NCBI RefSeq assembly: GCF_030867145.1
Contig: NC_134414.1
Span: 133,126,465 to 133,190,464, forward strand
DNA from: Opisthocomus hoazin
Lineage: Eukaryota; Chordata; Aves; Opisthocomiformes; Opisthocomidae
Direction of reading: 5' to 3'
Length of the DNA stretch: 64,000 nt
Made by a program: the position numbers and the translations under genes. Shown one piece after another: positions 33,873-46,800 of the stretch (positions are counted from its first letter, which is position 1; every line of letters begins with the position of its first letter). The notes under the pieces are model-generated. The model did not search any database. It worked only from the letters and a program-made list of their open reading frames with translations, and had not been told where the DNA came from.

Positions 33873-36210
33873 AGTTGCTGAAGTATATGGCCTCTACCTC
33901 CGGTAGTACGGGCAAAAAAATATGCGTGTGCTATTGCAACAGGACCTCACATTCTGCGCAGTGAATCTCACACTTACTAAAGTTACCACAGCTTTGAGCT
34001 CACAGTGCTCTGCCTGCTGCCTGGATGACAGCCACGTTTGAAGTGACAACAATGAGTTCCCGGGGGCTGCTCTGATGTCTCCCAGAGAAGATGCCGGAAA
34101 TGCTCTGAGAGCAGAGGAAAGATAATCCATTGTTTTTCGCTTTGGCCTTGTATAAACCCAAACTTTGGCCTGAGTACAAAATACCCAGATACTCAAAAGG
34201 AGACCTCTCTTCTGCTGAACTGCTCCCTAGTGGAGGTGGGAGGAGAAAGAGCATTGGCTTGATTTTCTGAGCAGCCAGACTCTGACCATCCTAACTCACC
34301 ATGAAAGAAAATTACAGGAATTCAGTCTCTTTGGGTCTATGGTGTTTATAGGTAAAATGTACTCCCTGAAGTCCTTTTTCTCAGTGCAGAACAAATCCTT
34401 TCTCACCAAAAGTCGATTACTTGAACTCCATTTAAGTAAAGCTCATCTATGCCACCAGGGTGGAGGGGAGAACTGCTAAAGCGGGTGGCCTATCTGCAAA
34501 ACTAGCAGACTGAAAGCTTGGGTTTATACAGCGGTGTGTACACAGCACTGCTCTGTGGGAAGAGCTCCAGCAGCCCCAAACCCCCACCGGTAGCATCCAG
34601 CCCCACCAGCAGTGCTACCACTGTACCCAGCACGTGTGCCACTCTCCCTAGATGGCTGACTCATTTTCCCTCAGCTATGGGATGAGGGATTACAGCGCAC
34701 CTTATCTAATGATTTTGCTTATCTTTAGGACTCTTCAGATAATGGAATTGTACTTAAGTACCCAGTAAAGACTCAATTCCACATCCATTAAAACACAGGC
34801 GAAACACAGTTCAGCTGAGAGAGGCATGAGTATTTCTATTTTTCTTTGTATTTGAAAGCAAAAAGAAGCCCAAAAAAGCCCCCACCACACCACAAAATAA
34901 ATCTGTCATCATGCTACTGTCGTATGGCTTTGTGGAATACACTTTTAATAAATTCTGTGATCTGCATCTCTGCATGTGGATGCTCCACATTAACTGCTTC
35001 AAGAGATTCCACATCTGACTTGCAAAACTCTGCTGACCAAACAACATCAAGAGGAACAACGCGTTCCTTGAATGACCACTTGTTGCTCTAGCTTTGATGT
35101 GGTGACACCTGTATCAGTGAAAGCAGGATAGGCTAGAGGGAGTATGGCAAAAGGTACCTAGAAGGCAAATATTTCTTCTCTGAAATGGGTTGGGAGAGAG
35201 GGAAGATGTGGGCAGAAATCACTCCAAAGTAAACTATATATTAAGAAGGGAACTGGGACCAAGTGCAAAGCAACACAGCACTTCAGTAGAAAGCTGGAAC
35301 ATAGATTGTGAAGGTCTTCTGAAAGGAAGTACTGCCAAAGTGTCAATAAGCAAAACCAAAACGTCTATGAAAGGAAGAAGTTACAGGACTTAAAGACAAT
35401 CAAGACTGAAGAGAGAAAGAACAGTACAGCCAAAGGCACCTGGCAGATCAAGAGGAACTGGGACCAACTTACTGGCTTAGAGTACCGGCCGTGACTGTGT
35501 GTCAGAGAAGTCAGTGTGGGAAGATGGAGCCGGACCAAAGGCATTCCAAACAGTGTCTGATTAAACCCAAGTATTTGGTGTGTTTCTAAAAAAACCCCTT
35601 CATGTGTGTTGTGATGGACATACTACCACTGTTCCTGCAAATGCTGCTTGTGTTCATGTCATCCTGTAACAGCAATTCTCTTGTGAATCCTCTATTAAAT
35701 AGGACATGCCTGCGCAAAACTGTGAGGTCAGCCAGTTTTCAACCGAGGGAATGAAAAGGGGTTTTAGTGTTGCTGGTAGCCATCGGTTGAATGTGAAGCT
35801 TCTCCCACTTGGATAACCCAGTATGATTCAGAGAGAATCTCAACTTTTGGACAAAAATGAAATTAAACTAGTCCCCTGAGTGTTGTTGAGAGAAGCTTGA
35901 AAAATTTGAGTTTCAGAGGTCCAAATCAAGAAAGCATGTAACAAAAAGGAAATAAAACACACATTCTTTTTTACACTTTCTTGTAAATTTTGGAGACTCT
36001 CAGTTGGCAGTGTTAAAGCTGTCCTGTCTGGGCCAACAGCTGGAAGGGGATGTTAGCCACAGAGACCTCTGGCACCTTGGCTAACGTATGGGTGGGCAGA
36101 TACCACAGGGCTCAGAGATGTCCCTGCAGGGAGAGCCTCAACCCACTTTCTGGGGAAGTGGTGAAAGGAAGGGGACAGCGGGATGCAGCAGCACTCCTCC
36201 TCCTGCCCTT
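33873..36210. other. Intergenic region between divergent genes
   Basis: This is the space between the 5' end of the Ig-receptor gene (minus) and the GRAMD1C CpG island (plus). Promoter elements of the receptor gene should lie just above 33872, but no TATA box is evident. No gene was recognised. Confidence 0.5.
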
Positions 36211-36215
36211 GGCTT

Positions 36216-36293
36216 TCCATCCATCCATCCATCCATCCATCCATCCATCCATCCATCCATCCATCCATCCATCCCTCCCTCCCTCCCTCCCTT
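36216..36293. repeat. (CCAT)n microsatellite followed by (CCCT)n
   Basis: About 14 units of CCAT run from 36216 to 36273 and then change to CCCT units up to 36293. The repeat explains the Ile-His-Pro-Ser and Trp-Met-Asp-Gly runs in the overlapping open frames. Confidence 0.98.
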
Positions 36294-36549
36294 CTCATCA
36301 TCTACCAGCCAGCCACCCAGCGAAGCAGAGATTTCTTTTCACGCCACAGGGCTCTTCTTTTTCCTGCCAGGTGACCTGAGGGTAAAGCTCTGCAAGCCAC
36401 CGTCACTCCGGCTGGGTCCCCTGATTTGAGGGACACCTTTTGGTGCTGTCTACGTTGGAGCCCAGCTTTTCAAACCCCTGAGTGCTCATAGCTTGGGCAG
36501 AAACCACTTGGTGCTGCTCAGCACCTCCAAAAAGCAGAGCCTGGGTTTT

Positions 36550-37880
36550 CCCCAAGATGAGTATCCCACCGCCTTTATTTTTCCCCCCATCCCCAGCTGG
36601 GCCTGCGGCCAGCCCGCGGGGCAGAGCCAGGCCTCGACCTGACCCTCCCCCCCGCCAACCCCTGCGGGACAGGCCCGCACGGCCCCTCAGGCCGCCTCCC
36701 CCGGCTGGGCCCGGGGCGCCTGAGGACCGCGGCGCTGAGGGCGGGCTCTCCTCCCCCTCTGTCCCCCGGGCGTCCCCCTCTCCAACCCCGACCCCCCCTC
36801 GGCAGATTCAGGAAACGCTTCTGCTGCCCGGGCGGTGTTTAAGGGGCGGCGGGGCGCGGGCCCTTCCCTCAGGCGGGAGGCCGCTAACACCGCCCCCCGC
36901 CGGCTCCCCGCAGCCCGGAGTTTTTCCTGCTGCAGCCCGCAAACTTTCCGCCGGCTCGGAGGCTTCGTAATTAACCCTTCTGGAAGCCGCCGAGGGGTTT
37001 CCTCAGCTGGCCCAAGAGGGCACCGGAGGCGCCGTTCGCCCTCTCCCCGCCCCCCCCTCACGGCTTCCCCTCAGGAGCGGCGGCGGCACCACTCGCCCCT
37101 GGCAACCGCCTCGGGTCAGCGGCCCGGACGGCGCCTGCCCCTTTAAATGGCGGCCGCGGCCCCGCCGCGCGCCCCGCTGAGGCAGTTCGCGGGCGCTGCG
37201 CCGCCCTCGCCCCCCTCCATGGTAAGCGCTGCTGCCGCGGTCCGGCCGCTCCCCGCCGGTGGGCTCCATGCCCCCGGCCGCTGCCCCGCCGCGGCCCGCT
37301 GCCCCCCAGGCGCACCGGCGGCGGGCTGCGCAGGTAGGTGCGGGGGCGCGGGAGCCCCGCTCCTTCCCCCGGGGGACGGGGCGGGGCGGGCGGGCCCGTA
37401 GGCCCCGCGGGCAGCTCCGCCGCCGCCACCCCCATCCCCGAAAGTTTTTTGGGGCGAGGCGGGCGTGGCCGGGGGGGGGGCGGCGGCCGCCCTCGGGGCC
37501 CGCGAAGCGGCGGCGCGGTGGGCCCCCGGCGGGGCGGCCTGCTGCGGCCCCCGGAGGCACGGTCCGGGCTCTGGGCGCCGAGGGGAGGCGGCTTCGGGGC
37601 CGCTGTGGCAGCCGCTCAGCTCTGGCGATATGGTGGGTCGGGGGCGTCCGTCGGGGGGGCCGGGGCGGCGAGCGGCCCCCGGTGGGGGTCGCAGCGGGTT
37701 TGCATGGGAAGCCCCCGGAGAGCAGTCCCTGTTTTCTGACTCCCCCCGTCCGCTCCCGAGCGCACCGCCAGCCCGGGCCGCTACGGCGGGGAGCTCGCCC
37801 CGGGCCGGCCGCGGGCTTGGACTCGGGACCCAGCTTGGTCCCTCGTTGACAGATCCAGGGGTGCGGGCGGGCTGAGGTAC
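36550..37880 (+). promoter_or_regulatory. CpG island and promoter of GRAMD1C
   Basis: This is a sharply bounded, very GC- and CpG-rich block with several GC-box-like stretches and no clear TATA box, typical of a broadly expressed vertebrate promoter. It covers the first GRAMD1C exon (ending 37221) and the start of intron 1. Long frames on both strands (up to 365 codons on minus) come from base composition. Confidence 0.88.
37147..37221 (+). CDS. GRAMD1C: GRAMD1C exon 1
   Basis: The exon ends CCATG|gtaagc in phase 0. The final ATG (37219-37221) joined to exon 2 gives M-EVREV, close to the human start (MEGAPTVRQV). The upstream in-frame ATG at 37147 would add 24 Ala/Pro-rich residues. Neither has a purine at -3; both have G at +4. 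Confidence 0.65.
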
Positions 37881-40800
37881 TGGTTGGGGCTCTGGCCTGG
37901 GCTGGTCCCAGTTTGTTGGGTGGATTGGGACAAGTGTCTTTCTGTGGCTCGGTTTCCCTTCGTGGAGTAAAACTGGCCTCCCAAGGGGAGAATATTGATA
38001 TTGAGGGAGAGCGTGATGGCAGAGTGCTTATCTCTATAATAAGTGATATGGATAGAACTATTGGCCTCTGGAGTGTTGCCCTTATATTTATGTATAACAA
38101 AATACAAAATTTATGACCTAACTAGTAAGTATAAATATTTGATGCATTTGTTTTACAATATACATGGTGGTCCCCTGGTAGATGCTACACCTGCGTGACC
38201 TCTCTCAAGTTTTGAAAGGTCCCACAGGTTCTAGAGATGTGCTGCATGTTGTGCACTGGTGTCTCGTGTTGATGTTACTCGAGCTCTAAATGTCCATGCA
38301 GCTTCAATGTGCAAGTTGAGGGGCTGCTACGGAAATAAAATACTCTGATAAAAATGTAAGTAATAATTAAATATACTATACTCTGGAAAAAAAGGTAAGA
38401 TCAATGAAAAGGCTGTCAGTGGGAAGTGTTTCCATGCCACTCATCTTGACAAAACTAGCATGTCAAGTTTCATTTAATATACAGTTGTTAAATGGATTAA
38501 GCTTCTTCTTATTTCACCTTTCTCCTCCTTTGTTGAACTGCATACCTTGCTCCTTTGTTCACAGGAAGTTCGTGAAGTGGATCATGGTCTTATTAGCCAG
38601 CTGCTTACTGATTCAGAGGAGACTCTTAGTTCTTGCACAGAGAAAATGCAGGGTCCTGCTCAATATAGCTGGAGTGCTGACTGGAGCTTTTGGGTAATGT
38701 GTTGTATGTTCCTTCTAACTTGTGTTTTATTTTTAAATGTAGGATATGTCTATTTTAATTTATATGTGCCTGTATATGTACTAGCTTTACATCCATGGTT
38801 CTCATGTTGCTTTGTATCCATGAATTAGTAAAACGTTCTCCACCCATGTACCGAGGTAGGTAATTTTATCATTACCAGCTTACTAAAGTGTAAGCTGAGA
38901 CTGAGAGAGGGTGAAGTTGTTTACCTGATGTCACATATCGAGTTAGTGACAGAACATCTGGCTTCTGTGCCCTGTCCTGTCTCCCAGTTCCTTGCATGGT
39001 TCATTGACCTATCCAATGTCTCTTCACGCCTCTAGAAAGACATTGTTGATGCTTTTTAACAGTAAGGGCTGAATTTTGATTCTTGGCATTTGGTAGTTCT
39101 TCTGATGTGCTTTCCCAGTGTCTGTTTTATCAAGTAAACCCATTTGTTTCCACAAGGGTAAATAAGCTTCCTGTGCTCTATGTAAAGAATAGGATTTGTG
39201 AATAAGAAGGCAGAAAGGACAAGTTTAATTTTGCTCATCTCCAGGCAGGTGCCTCGCTGAAAGTGTGAAAGTGGAGGGTGTAATAATAAATGCTGTCTTT
39301 AATACTCTTCTCATGCTTTTGGTGGATTTTTCTCTTTTTTCTTTTTTTTATGTTTTTAGTGCCATGAGACAAAATAACTCACAGGTGTAGACTTGTGTTT
39401 CGCAGTTAGTTTTGTGGGTGGGTTGCTGCTGTTGGATACTAAAGGGGAACAACTGTGTGTGCGGCCCCCGGCAGGGTAACACCTGATCTTGAGAGACTTA
39501 GATTCCCTTCCTCACAGCTCTGACAGTCTGACTCAGGTTCTGCATCAGGTGGCCTCAGTAAATCGGCATGTTTCGGCTTGTGCATAGGACCATCATCTGC
39601 TCTGCTGTGTCCTTGTCCTGATGAGGTCATCGGAGTGTTCATTGTGCTCAGCAAGTGAAAGATTAAGTAACTAGCAAAGGCCACAGAGAATCTGTGGCAG
39701 AGCTGCGAGGAGAACTGGGGGATCAGAATTCCCAGCTCCTTATTTAGAGATCTAACTTGTATGTCTTTTCATCCCTCCTGTTCAAACTAAACGGATGTCC
39801 TAATGGTCAGAATGTTCTCAGACCCTAGTATAAACTTCCCCCAAAATGCATGTGTACTTTTAAACTGAGCAACAGTAGTCTGCAGCCAATAGAAGTGGAA
39901 CAGGTTGAATGAATCCCTGCAGGTTGTGGAATTGGATTGTTCACTGTTTTCTCCACTGTTCCTACACTGACAAAGATGATACAGGGCTGTTCTGCTTGTG
40001 CCCAGCTGTATCTCTGTACTCGAGTCGATAGAAAATCATGCTCCGCAGACTTTGTCACTGCCAGCAATGCTCTCATTAGTTGGCAAATTAGACTGTGTAA
40101 ATTAACTTTTTCTGGTTTGTATACAACTGTTAATGAGTTGGTAGTTTACGTGAGAAAGAATCCTGTTTAGGTCTTGGGGTCAATTTGTTGGACTTGCAGT
40201 TAGCAACTCGGTCTTCCCTAGATAAGCTTGGCAATCTAAAATAAAGTCAGTGAAGTAGAATATATGAAGGATATAACTGTGCTATTTGCTTTCCATTTCT
40301 AGGTTTGAGAGACATGCCGAAGGTTAGAAGTTTCTCTGAGCAGGACTTTAGGCATGTATGGTGCAGGGTGTTGTGTGTCACTTTCTTTTTCTCGTAGTAA
40401 TGTGTGCCTGTAACTTCAGGGGAATGGGATTCTTCAGTGCAGTGGTGGCTGCTAAGAGAGTGTCAGGTATTCTCTGGTATGATTAAATGGTTGCCCTCTG
40501 TCTATGATTTATACTTCAAGACCTCAGTATTTGTTTGAAGTTAGCGTTTATCTGGTTCTGCAAATATGACCTTGCAGCTAAACCAAAGGAATTGTGTAAA
40601 TACTTGCCTCTGGTAAGATACTGCTGTGGCTTGTAAAGTTCTAGCTATACCGTTCATGTCATTGGCATCTTTCCCTGCTCTTCTAGACAGAAAATATGCT
40701 TTAGTAACTTGCATAGTTGATGATCAGCTGCTGAGTATATAAACAAATCATTAAAACTCCTTAAATATTGAGTCATAGTAAATGTGTAGGTGATAACACA

Positions 40801-43800
40801 GAAGGCAGCTTGTTGCAGTGTGCAGAGCATGTGTCACTAAAATTTGACAAAGGGTGATCTTAGTGTCCTGTGGCAGGTGTGGATTTGTTATCTTCATTCT
40901 GACTCTTAACTCAGTAGCACTAAGGAATTGCTACAACAGCAAGGCTGGCCTTCTGTGGCACCCAGGGATCAGCTTTGGTTGCCGGGGTTACTTGCTTTGA
41001 GAGGCTGCATGTTTCTTGACAACTTTGGTTTGCTCCAGGGATTTATTTCTGCTAAGTATGTACTCTTGTTTCTTTAATGATGGAAACCGAATGTGGATGT
41101 TAGAGCCTGACTGGTTTGACTTCAATTTTTCATGGATTTGAGTGGGAGTAGGCCGTTGTGCCATGCCTCTGGAAGTCGGGCAGGTATCATGAATGCTCTG
41201 TAGGTGCTATGAGCACGTGTAATTAGCTGCAAGCTTGGGTTGGGAGCCTCTGGAATATATAATCTCTTTCTTGACTGTGGTGAGTGGGGAGAAGGAAGGG
41301 TAACAGAAAAGTTAGCAGGGAAGGAAGAAAAGAAGAGAATCCTACTATGCATAGTTTTTTCCCATATCTAAAAAAAATTTAATACTTTAGATACCTTTCT
41401 TGAAAAATTTTCAGAAAGAATTATTTTTCTGTACTGCTGTAAGCAATTCTTGAACTGGTAGTGTTACTATCTGCTGTTTTTAAGGTTGGTGGGTTTTTTT
41501 GTTTTTTGGGGGAGTTTTTTTTTGGTTTTTTTTTGAAGACCATTCCCTGGAGATGGACAAAGCTAGACTTTTATGACTTTGCTAGAGGAAGAAAAAAGCT
41601 TGATTTCAAACTTAATCTCAGGATTTTTCCTCTTTACTGGAACCTGTAAAGCTTGCATCTACTTTTGATTAAATGGTTCTAGTTTTGGCAACTGCAAATA
41701 GAAATGATGAAAGTCAAAGATGCTTTGGAAACTAAGTTACATCTGGAAGCCCTATCTGAAGGTTCTGAATTCACTTTTTATCCTTTTTACACTCTTCATG
41801 CTGAAATATAATTAAATTTAATGTCCTTGGAAGAAGAAGCCTGTGACAATCTTAAGTGTTCATCTACTGTAATGAAGAAGGTAAAGGTGAATGAGGAAGC
41901 TAATGACAAGGATCCTTGCATCAAAAGTGAGGGTGTTCTGGCTGGGGCCTCTAGTTTCTCTTAATAAACAGTCAAAGAAAGCTCATGTCTACAATAAGAA
42001 GAATGCCTGTGGAAAGAAAGAACAAAAAGGTACGTCCTTCCCTTGCAATGAAAAGGTAGGTGGAAAGAGTTGAAATCAAGTGAGCATCTCTCAGAAAATT
42101 GCTTTTGTCTGGCAGGCTTGTTTAAGAATTTGGAAATGTGAAGTGCCAAGAAGGTGTTGGAAAGAAGATAGTGAAAGAGGCTATAAAAAAGCCGATTTGG
42201 TTGCAATGTAATGTCAGTTTAAAGAGTTGGTCGGTGTGTAGGAGTATGACAATAGGAGCAAACAAATGATGCAGTGAAAAGTGAAAGTAAGTTTTATTTT
42301 TCACAATAGAGAAAAGTGAGGTTGTGCAAGATCTGGAAAAGGATTTTGAACTTTGACAAACGTGGATTAGGTTTCTATGAGAAAGAGCTGGTCTGAGGGA
42401 GCGTGTGAGAATATGTATGCCAAGAATATGAGAAACGTTTATGACTCAGACCTGCACAGGAGGGATGCAAATATACATTACAGTTTGGAATATAACTTAC
42501 AGAAGCACAGATACAAGTTGGCATGCTCTGGGGCCCAAGACTGGTAAGGGTTAGATGAAGTATTTCTTGCATCTATAGTTGTTTGGGTGCTCATTCCACC
42601 TTTCTCCAAAGACTCATGTTCGCTCTGAGAGTGGTTTACTGGGCTTGTTAAATCGGTAACTATGTTTTGTTAGAGTGGGATTTGAGGCCCTCTGATGGTT
42701 GCTTCATCTCCTGTATTGTGTGCTTGGTATGTTACTTCTGAAGAGAGCTTTTCTTCTCATCTGTGCCTCCAAATGCTTGGGTTGTGAAGGGGAAACACCA
42801 TGGCTTGGGTTGTGAAGGGGAAACACCATGGCTTGAGACATCAGAGCAGGATTTTTAGCCTCATTTTTATTTGCTGGTAGGAAGCAGTCTGCTAAGGAAG
42901 AGAAGTGGATAAATGCTGTAGGTCTCCAAAGAGAATAAAAATAAACTTAAGCACACTGACGCTGTGGTCTTTTTTCTGAAATGTCATAATGTTAGTATAA
43001 AAATCTTTTGCGGTACTTGTAGCGCTGGTGTGTTGTCAGACAGGTAAACAAACGTCTCTAGAATAGCCTTGTTTTAGCCCTGCGATAGCACTGGTTATAC
43101 AGAAGCAGAATTTTAAAATGATAAAAGTACTTTTAAAAGATAAACTGTGTAGTTCTGACTAGCCCTTGAACATGGCTGATTAGGCAAAAGTGTTTTTCTC
43201 CCTTGTTTTCACCCTGGGAATATCTCTGTTGCTGTTGATGCAGCTCCAGGCTGAGCACTGGGGTAGATGTGACTGCCATCAAGTTTCAGCCTGTTCTGAA
43301 CAAAGACTGGCAGTTGGTATCCTGTCTAAGTAAGCTTTCCCCACCTGCAGCAGTGGGAAGTTCTATATGATATGAATTATTATTACACACACCTAAGGAA
43401 TTAGTCTAGAATCTGAAGATTAAGTTTAGTAGGTTAGGAGCAAAATACTTCAGATACAGTGATTTGCTTTTTTTAAGTCACTAGAAGCAAAACCATTAGA
43501 AATTCAGTATAGTTCAGATAATCAGCATTGAGTTGGTCGAGTGGTGATATCCTTTTAATGAAAGGGCAGTTCATAGCACATGGAACGAAAGGTTTAAAAG
43601 ACAACTCTTGGAGATGGAAGTAAACACTTTTTGTTGTTTGGGGTTTTTTTGTCTGTGTGGTTTGGTTGCAGCTTTGTTCAGTATTTCTGAAAACAAGCAG
43701 TGGTGTAGCACTGTCTTTTTCAGGTCCACTGCAGGTCAACTACACTTGCATCACTTTGGAGGGAAAGAAGATGGGTAAACAAAGCTGTACAGGATGTGAT

Positions 43801-46800
43801 TGTTTAGTGGTGCATTTAATTAAGTCATTAGCAGCAACTAGGACTGGAAGATTCCCCAGGAGATGCTTGGGGGGGGGGGGGGGGGGGGGCGGAAATCTGC
43901 AAACTTTTGAGGTTTAGATGATATGGGGGACATACTTATCTCTCCAAAAACAGAAGAGCATTCTAGACAAGCATATGTGGCTTTTCTGCTAGTGACTGCT
44001 CTGGAAGTTACATTTTCTATCATCCTAGGTAGCAGGTGGCTATGAACTAATGGAGTTAAGTCAAGATTCCTTGGTGATACTGGCAGCATTTTAGAAATTA
44101 CATAGGGTAAGTGTGGTTTTTTTAGGTGATGCTTTTCGTTACTGGCGGTGCTTGCAGAGTCAGTAAAGCCTACACTTGGGATATTTGTGTATTTGTTACT
44201 GCAACCTCCTAAAGACCTTGGGGAAATGACAGATAAAGTCATTCCCGACTTCAGCCTGCTCATACAACCCCTCAGCTTCTTCTGTTTTCTGCTGTGCCTG
44301 CCCACCAGTACTCAAGATATTACCCATTGTTTGGAATGAGTGGAGGTATGTGGTCATGAACCATGGTGTGTATGTAGCTCTGATCAGATTGTACCGATAT
44401 ATGTGTCTCCCAATAGCTGATCCTTTGCATTCCATTTTTATATGAAGTTGAAGAAAAATTACGTATGGTCTGTCTTTGCTGAGAATGGTTCAGTCAAATC
44501 TGGTATCAGTTTTTAATATAGAAATGACTAAGAGTAAAATATGCATTTGGTTTCTAAGGTAGAAAAAGAAGAGGCCAAATTAGATATTTCATAGGAGGAA
44601 TAGTTTTGGGACAATTGCTTGGAGAGTGCTATTTTCCATGTAATAACATTTTCAGGTGCAGTAGGCATTAATGACTGGCGGGCTTAATGAGATGGCCGGT
44701 GTAATTTATACCAAAACAGTTCTTGTAATTGGCTACAGTCACTACTGTATTACCTGTGTAAGTACTGTGGTAGTTAGTTTAATATGGTCCTTCAAGTTTT
44801 CCCTGTAGTCCTGATCCAAAGTACCTATATATCCTTCTGTGAGTTGCTGAAAAGTAAATGACACAGATCAGACATTATATCTGAAGTGCTAAGCGAAAGT
44901 CGAGTAAATCTTTTGAGGAGTCATAATTTATTCAATATATATCTTGCTATTACTCTTAGTAATAAGAAGATTGTTTTCTTCATGACCTTTTTGCCTGACC
45001 AGTATTTGGGGACTGTTACTAAACTTTTAATACAAATTGGAGATGACAGTGTCCACTTCTGGCAAGGTAAGGAGGGAAAAGTGCAGCTGAGGTAGGCCAT
45101 TCTTTTGCTTCTGTTTGGCTACTTTTGTATTAAGCAATCTTGGTGTGACTCTGTTGCAGTTAAGGAAGAAGGGTTCAGAGGTAATGTCTTATAGTTACTT
45201 TATTGTATGAGGTTCCTCCCCCCCAAAAAAAAAAAAACCTGGATTTTTTTCTGCTAATTATTAAATGGATCAAGTAAATCTGAAGACAAGCAGTTTGAAT
45301 TTTTTTGCCTTACTTAGGCAGCCTGCAGTGAAATATCAGGTTAAGGAACAGATGTTCTTAACAAATAATGTTGGCTAATTGTTTCACACACGTGCTGTAG
45401 GAAGAGATATGAGTCAGATGAAACTGCTGTTCAGAAAGGAATGTATTTTTATCTAAAAGGCAATCATCTTGACTGAACTTTTAATTGCCATTGCGTCATA
45501 TTAGTTGGTACACTTATGACTGTTGAAACCTGGACAATGTAGTTACAGGACTCAAAATTAAACCAGGGAGTAGACAAATTGACAGAGCTAAAGGATAACT
45601 GTGCTGGGAGGGTGTCAAATTCGCTTGAGTTACACTGTTAAAATAGTAACTGCAGAGTTCATACAAACACACCTGGTTTATTTGTATTACGTTTGTTTTA
45701 GAACTTGATACATCAGGGTTTTTTTTTTTTTGGTTGGTTGTTTTATTGTTTTTTTTTTTTTTTTTTTTTTGTTAAATCTACATGCCATAGGTAAAATTAC
45801 TAAAACAAACAAAAAAATAAGATTGCTTGAATGTTGCATCTTTGAAGTCAGGGAAGTAGGTAGAGATCCACAAATTTTCCCTATAATGAAAAGGAGCTAG
45901 GCACATAAGACTCTGGTGATTGTGGCTTGTACTGGTGCCTTGGCAAGGCAATGTGAAACATGGTTTCTGGCAGAGGCATTACAGGCATAATGTTACTACC
46001 AGGTCCAAAGAAGTTATTGCCAGCTATGGATGGTATTGATGAGCACCTTAGTTGTTGTAGAGTTGGGGAAGTTGTTTTTCTATACAGGTGTCTAAATCTC
46101 TTGAACTTCCTGCTTAACCTTCTTATTTAAAATTTAAATGTTTGTTTCAAACAAACTCAAAGGTACTTGGTAGCAGCTACATAAATAATTCTGTTTGAAA
46201 TCATTAGCCTTATTGCTAATTGCAAACTTCCAGTCTCAGGTGTTTAATGCCACCTTCAGCTGGTTGTCTTATAAACAGGAAATACACTTAAATCACTTCA
46301 TGTTACTTCTGAAGCCTGAGTCACACTGGTACTCAGGGTTTGGCAGGGCCTTTCTGAGATAACTTTGAGTCCTCTTACTGTCTTTCTGATGGAAAAAAAA
46401 TTGCCAGTGAATATTTTTTTCTGTACAGATTTGCCTCCCTCCCTATCTTGCTGCTCTTACATCACAGGGAGTCTCTGTGTGCTGAATCCTAGCTTTGCTT
46501 TGGGAAGGCAGCAGCATTGTCTTGTTTTTCTGGTGAAACCAGTTCCTGCTATTTACTTATGTAGCTGATCTTGACAACAGAACTGCAAACCATCTAAAGG
46601 GCCACCACCCAGCTAGATGTATGAAGACAACCGTTTAATCCTAGGGAGCAGCTGTGGCTGCCAAAATGACTGTAAATATGGCCCCATTGTGTTCAGTCAT
46701 CTTTTCCTTTCAAGCATTCAGATTTAAATATAATTAAAATGCCTTGAAATGCATTTTTCTGTTTCTTCTCTGGGCTTCCTCAGTAGAGCTGTGCTAGGAG

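Noticed and set aside
36050-36429. Repetitive Ile-His-Pro-Ser and Trp-Met-Asp-Gly proteins
   Set aside because: They are translations of the (CCAT)n microsatellite.
37003-38100. 365-codon minus-strand open frame over the GRAMD1C CpG island
   Set aside because: It lies antisense to exon 1 in extremely GC-rich DNA where stops are rare. It is Arg/Pro/Gly/Ala-rich without any domain.
43838-44305. 155-codon minus frame ending in poly-Pro
   Set aside because: The poly-Pro comes from the G21 tract and the rest has no recognisable domain.
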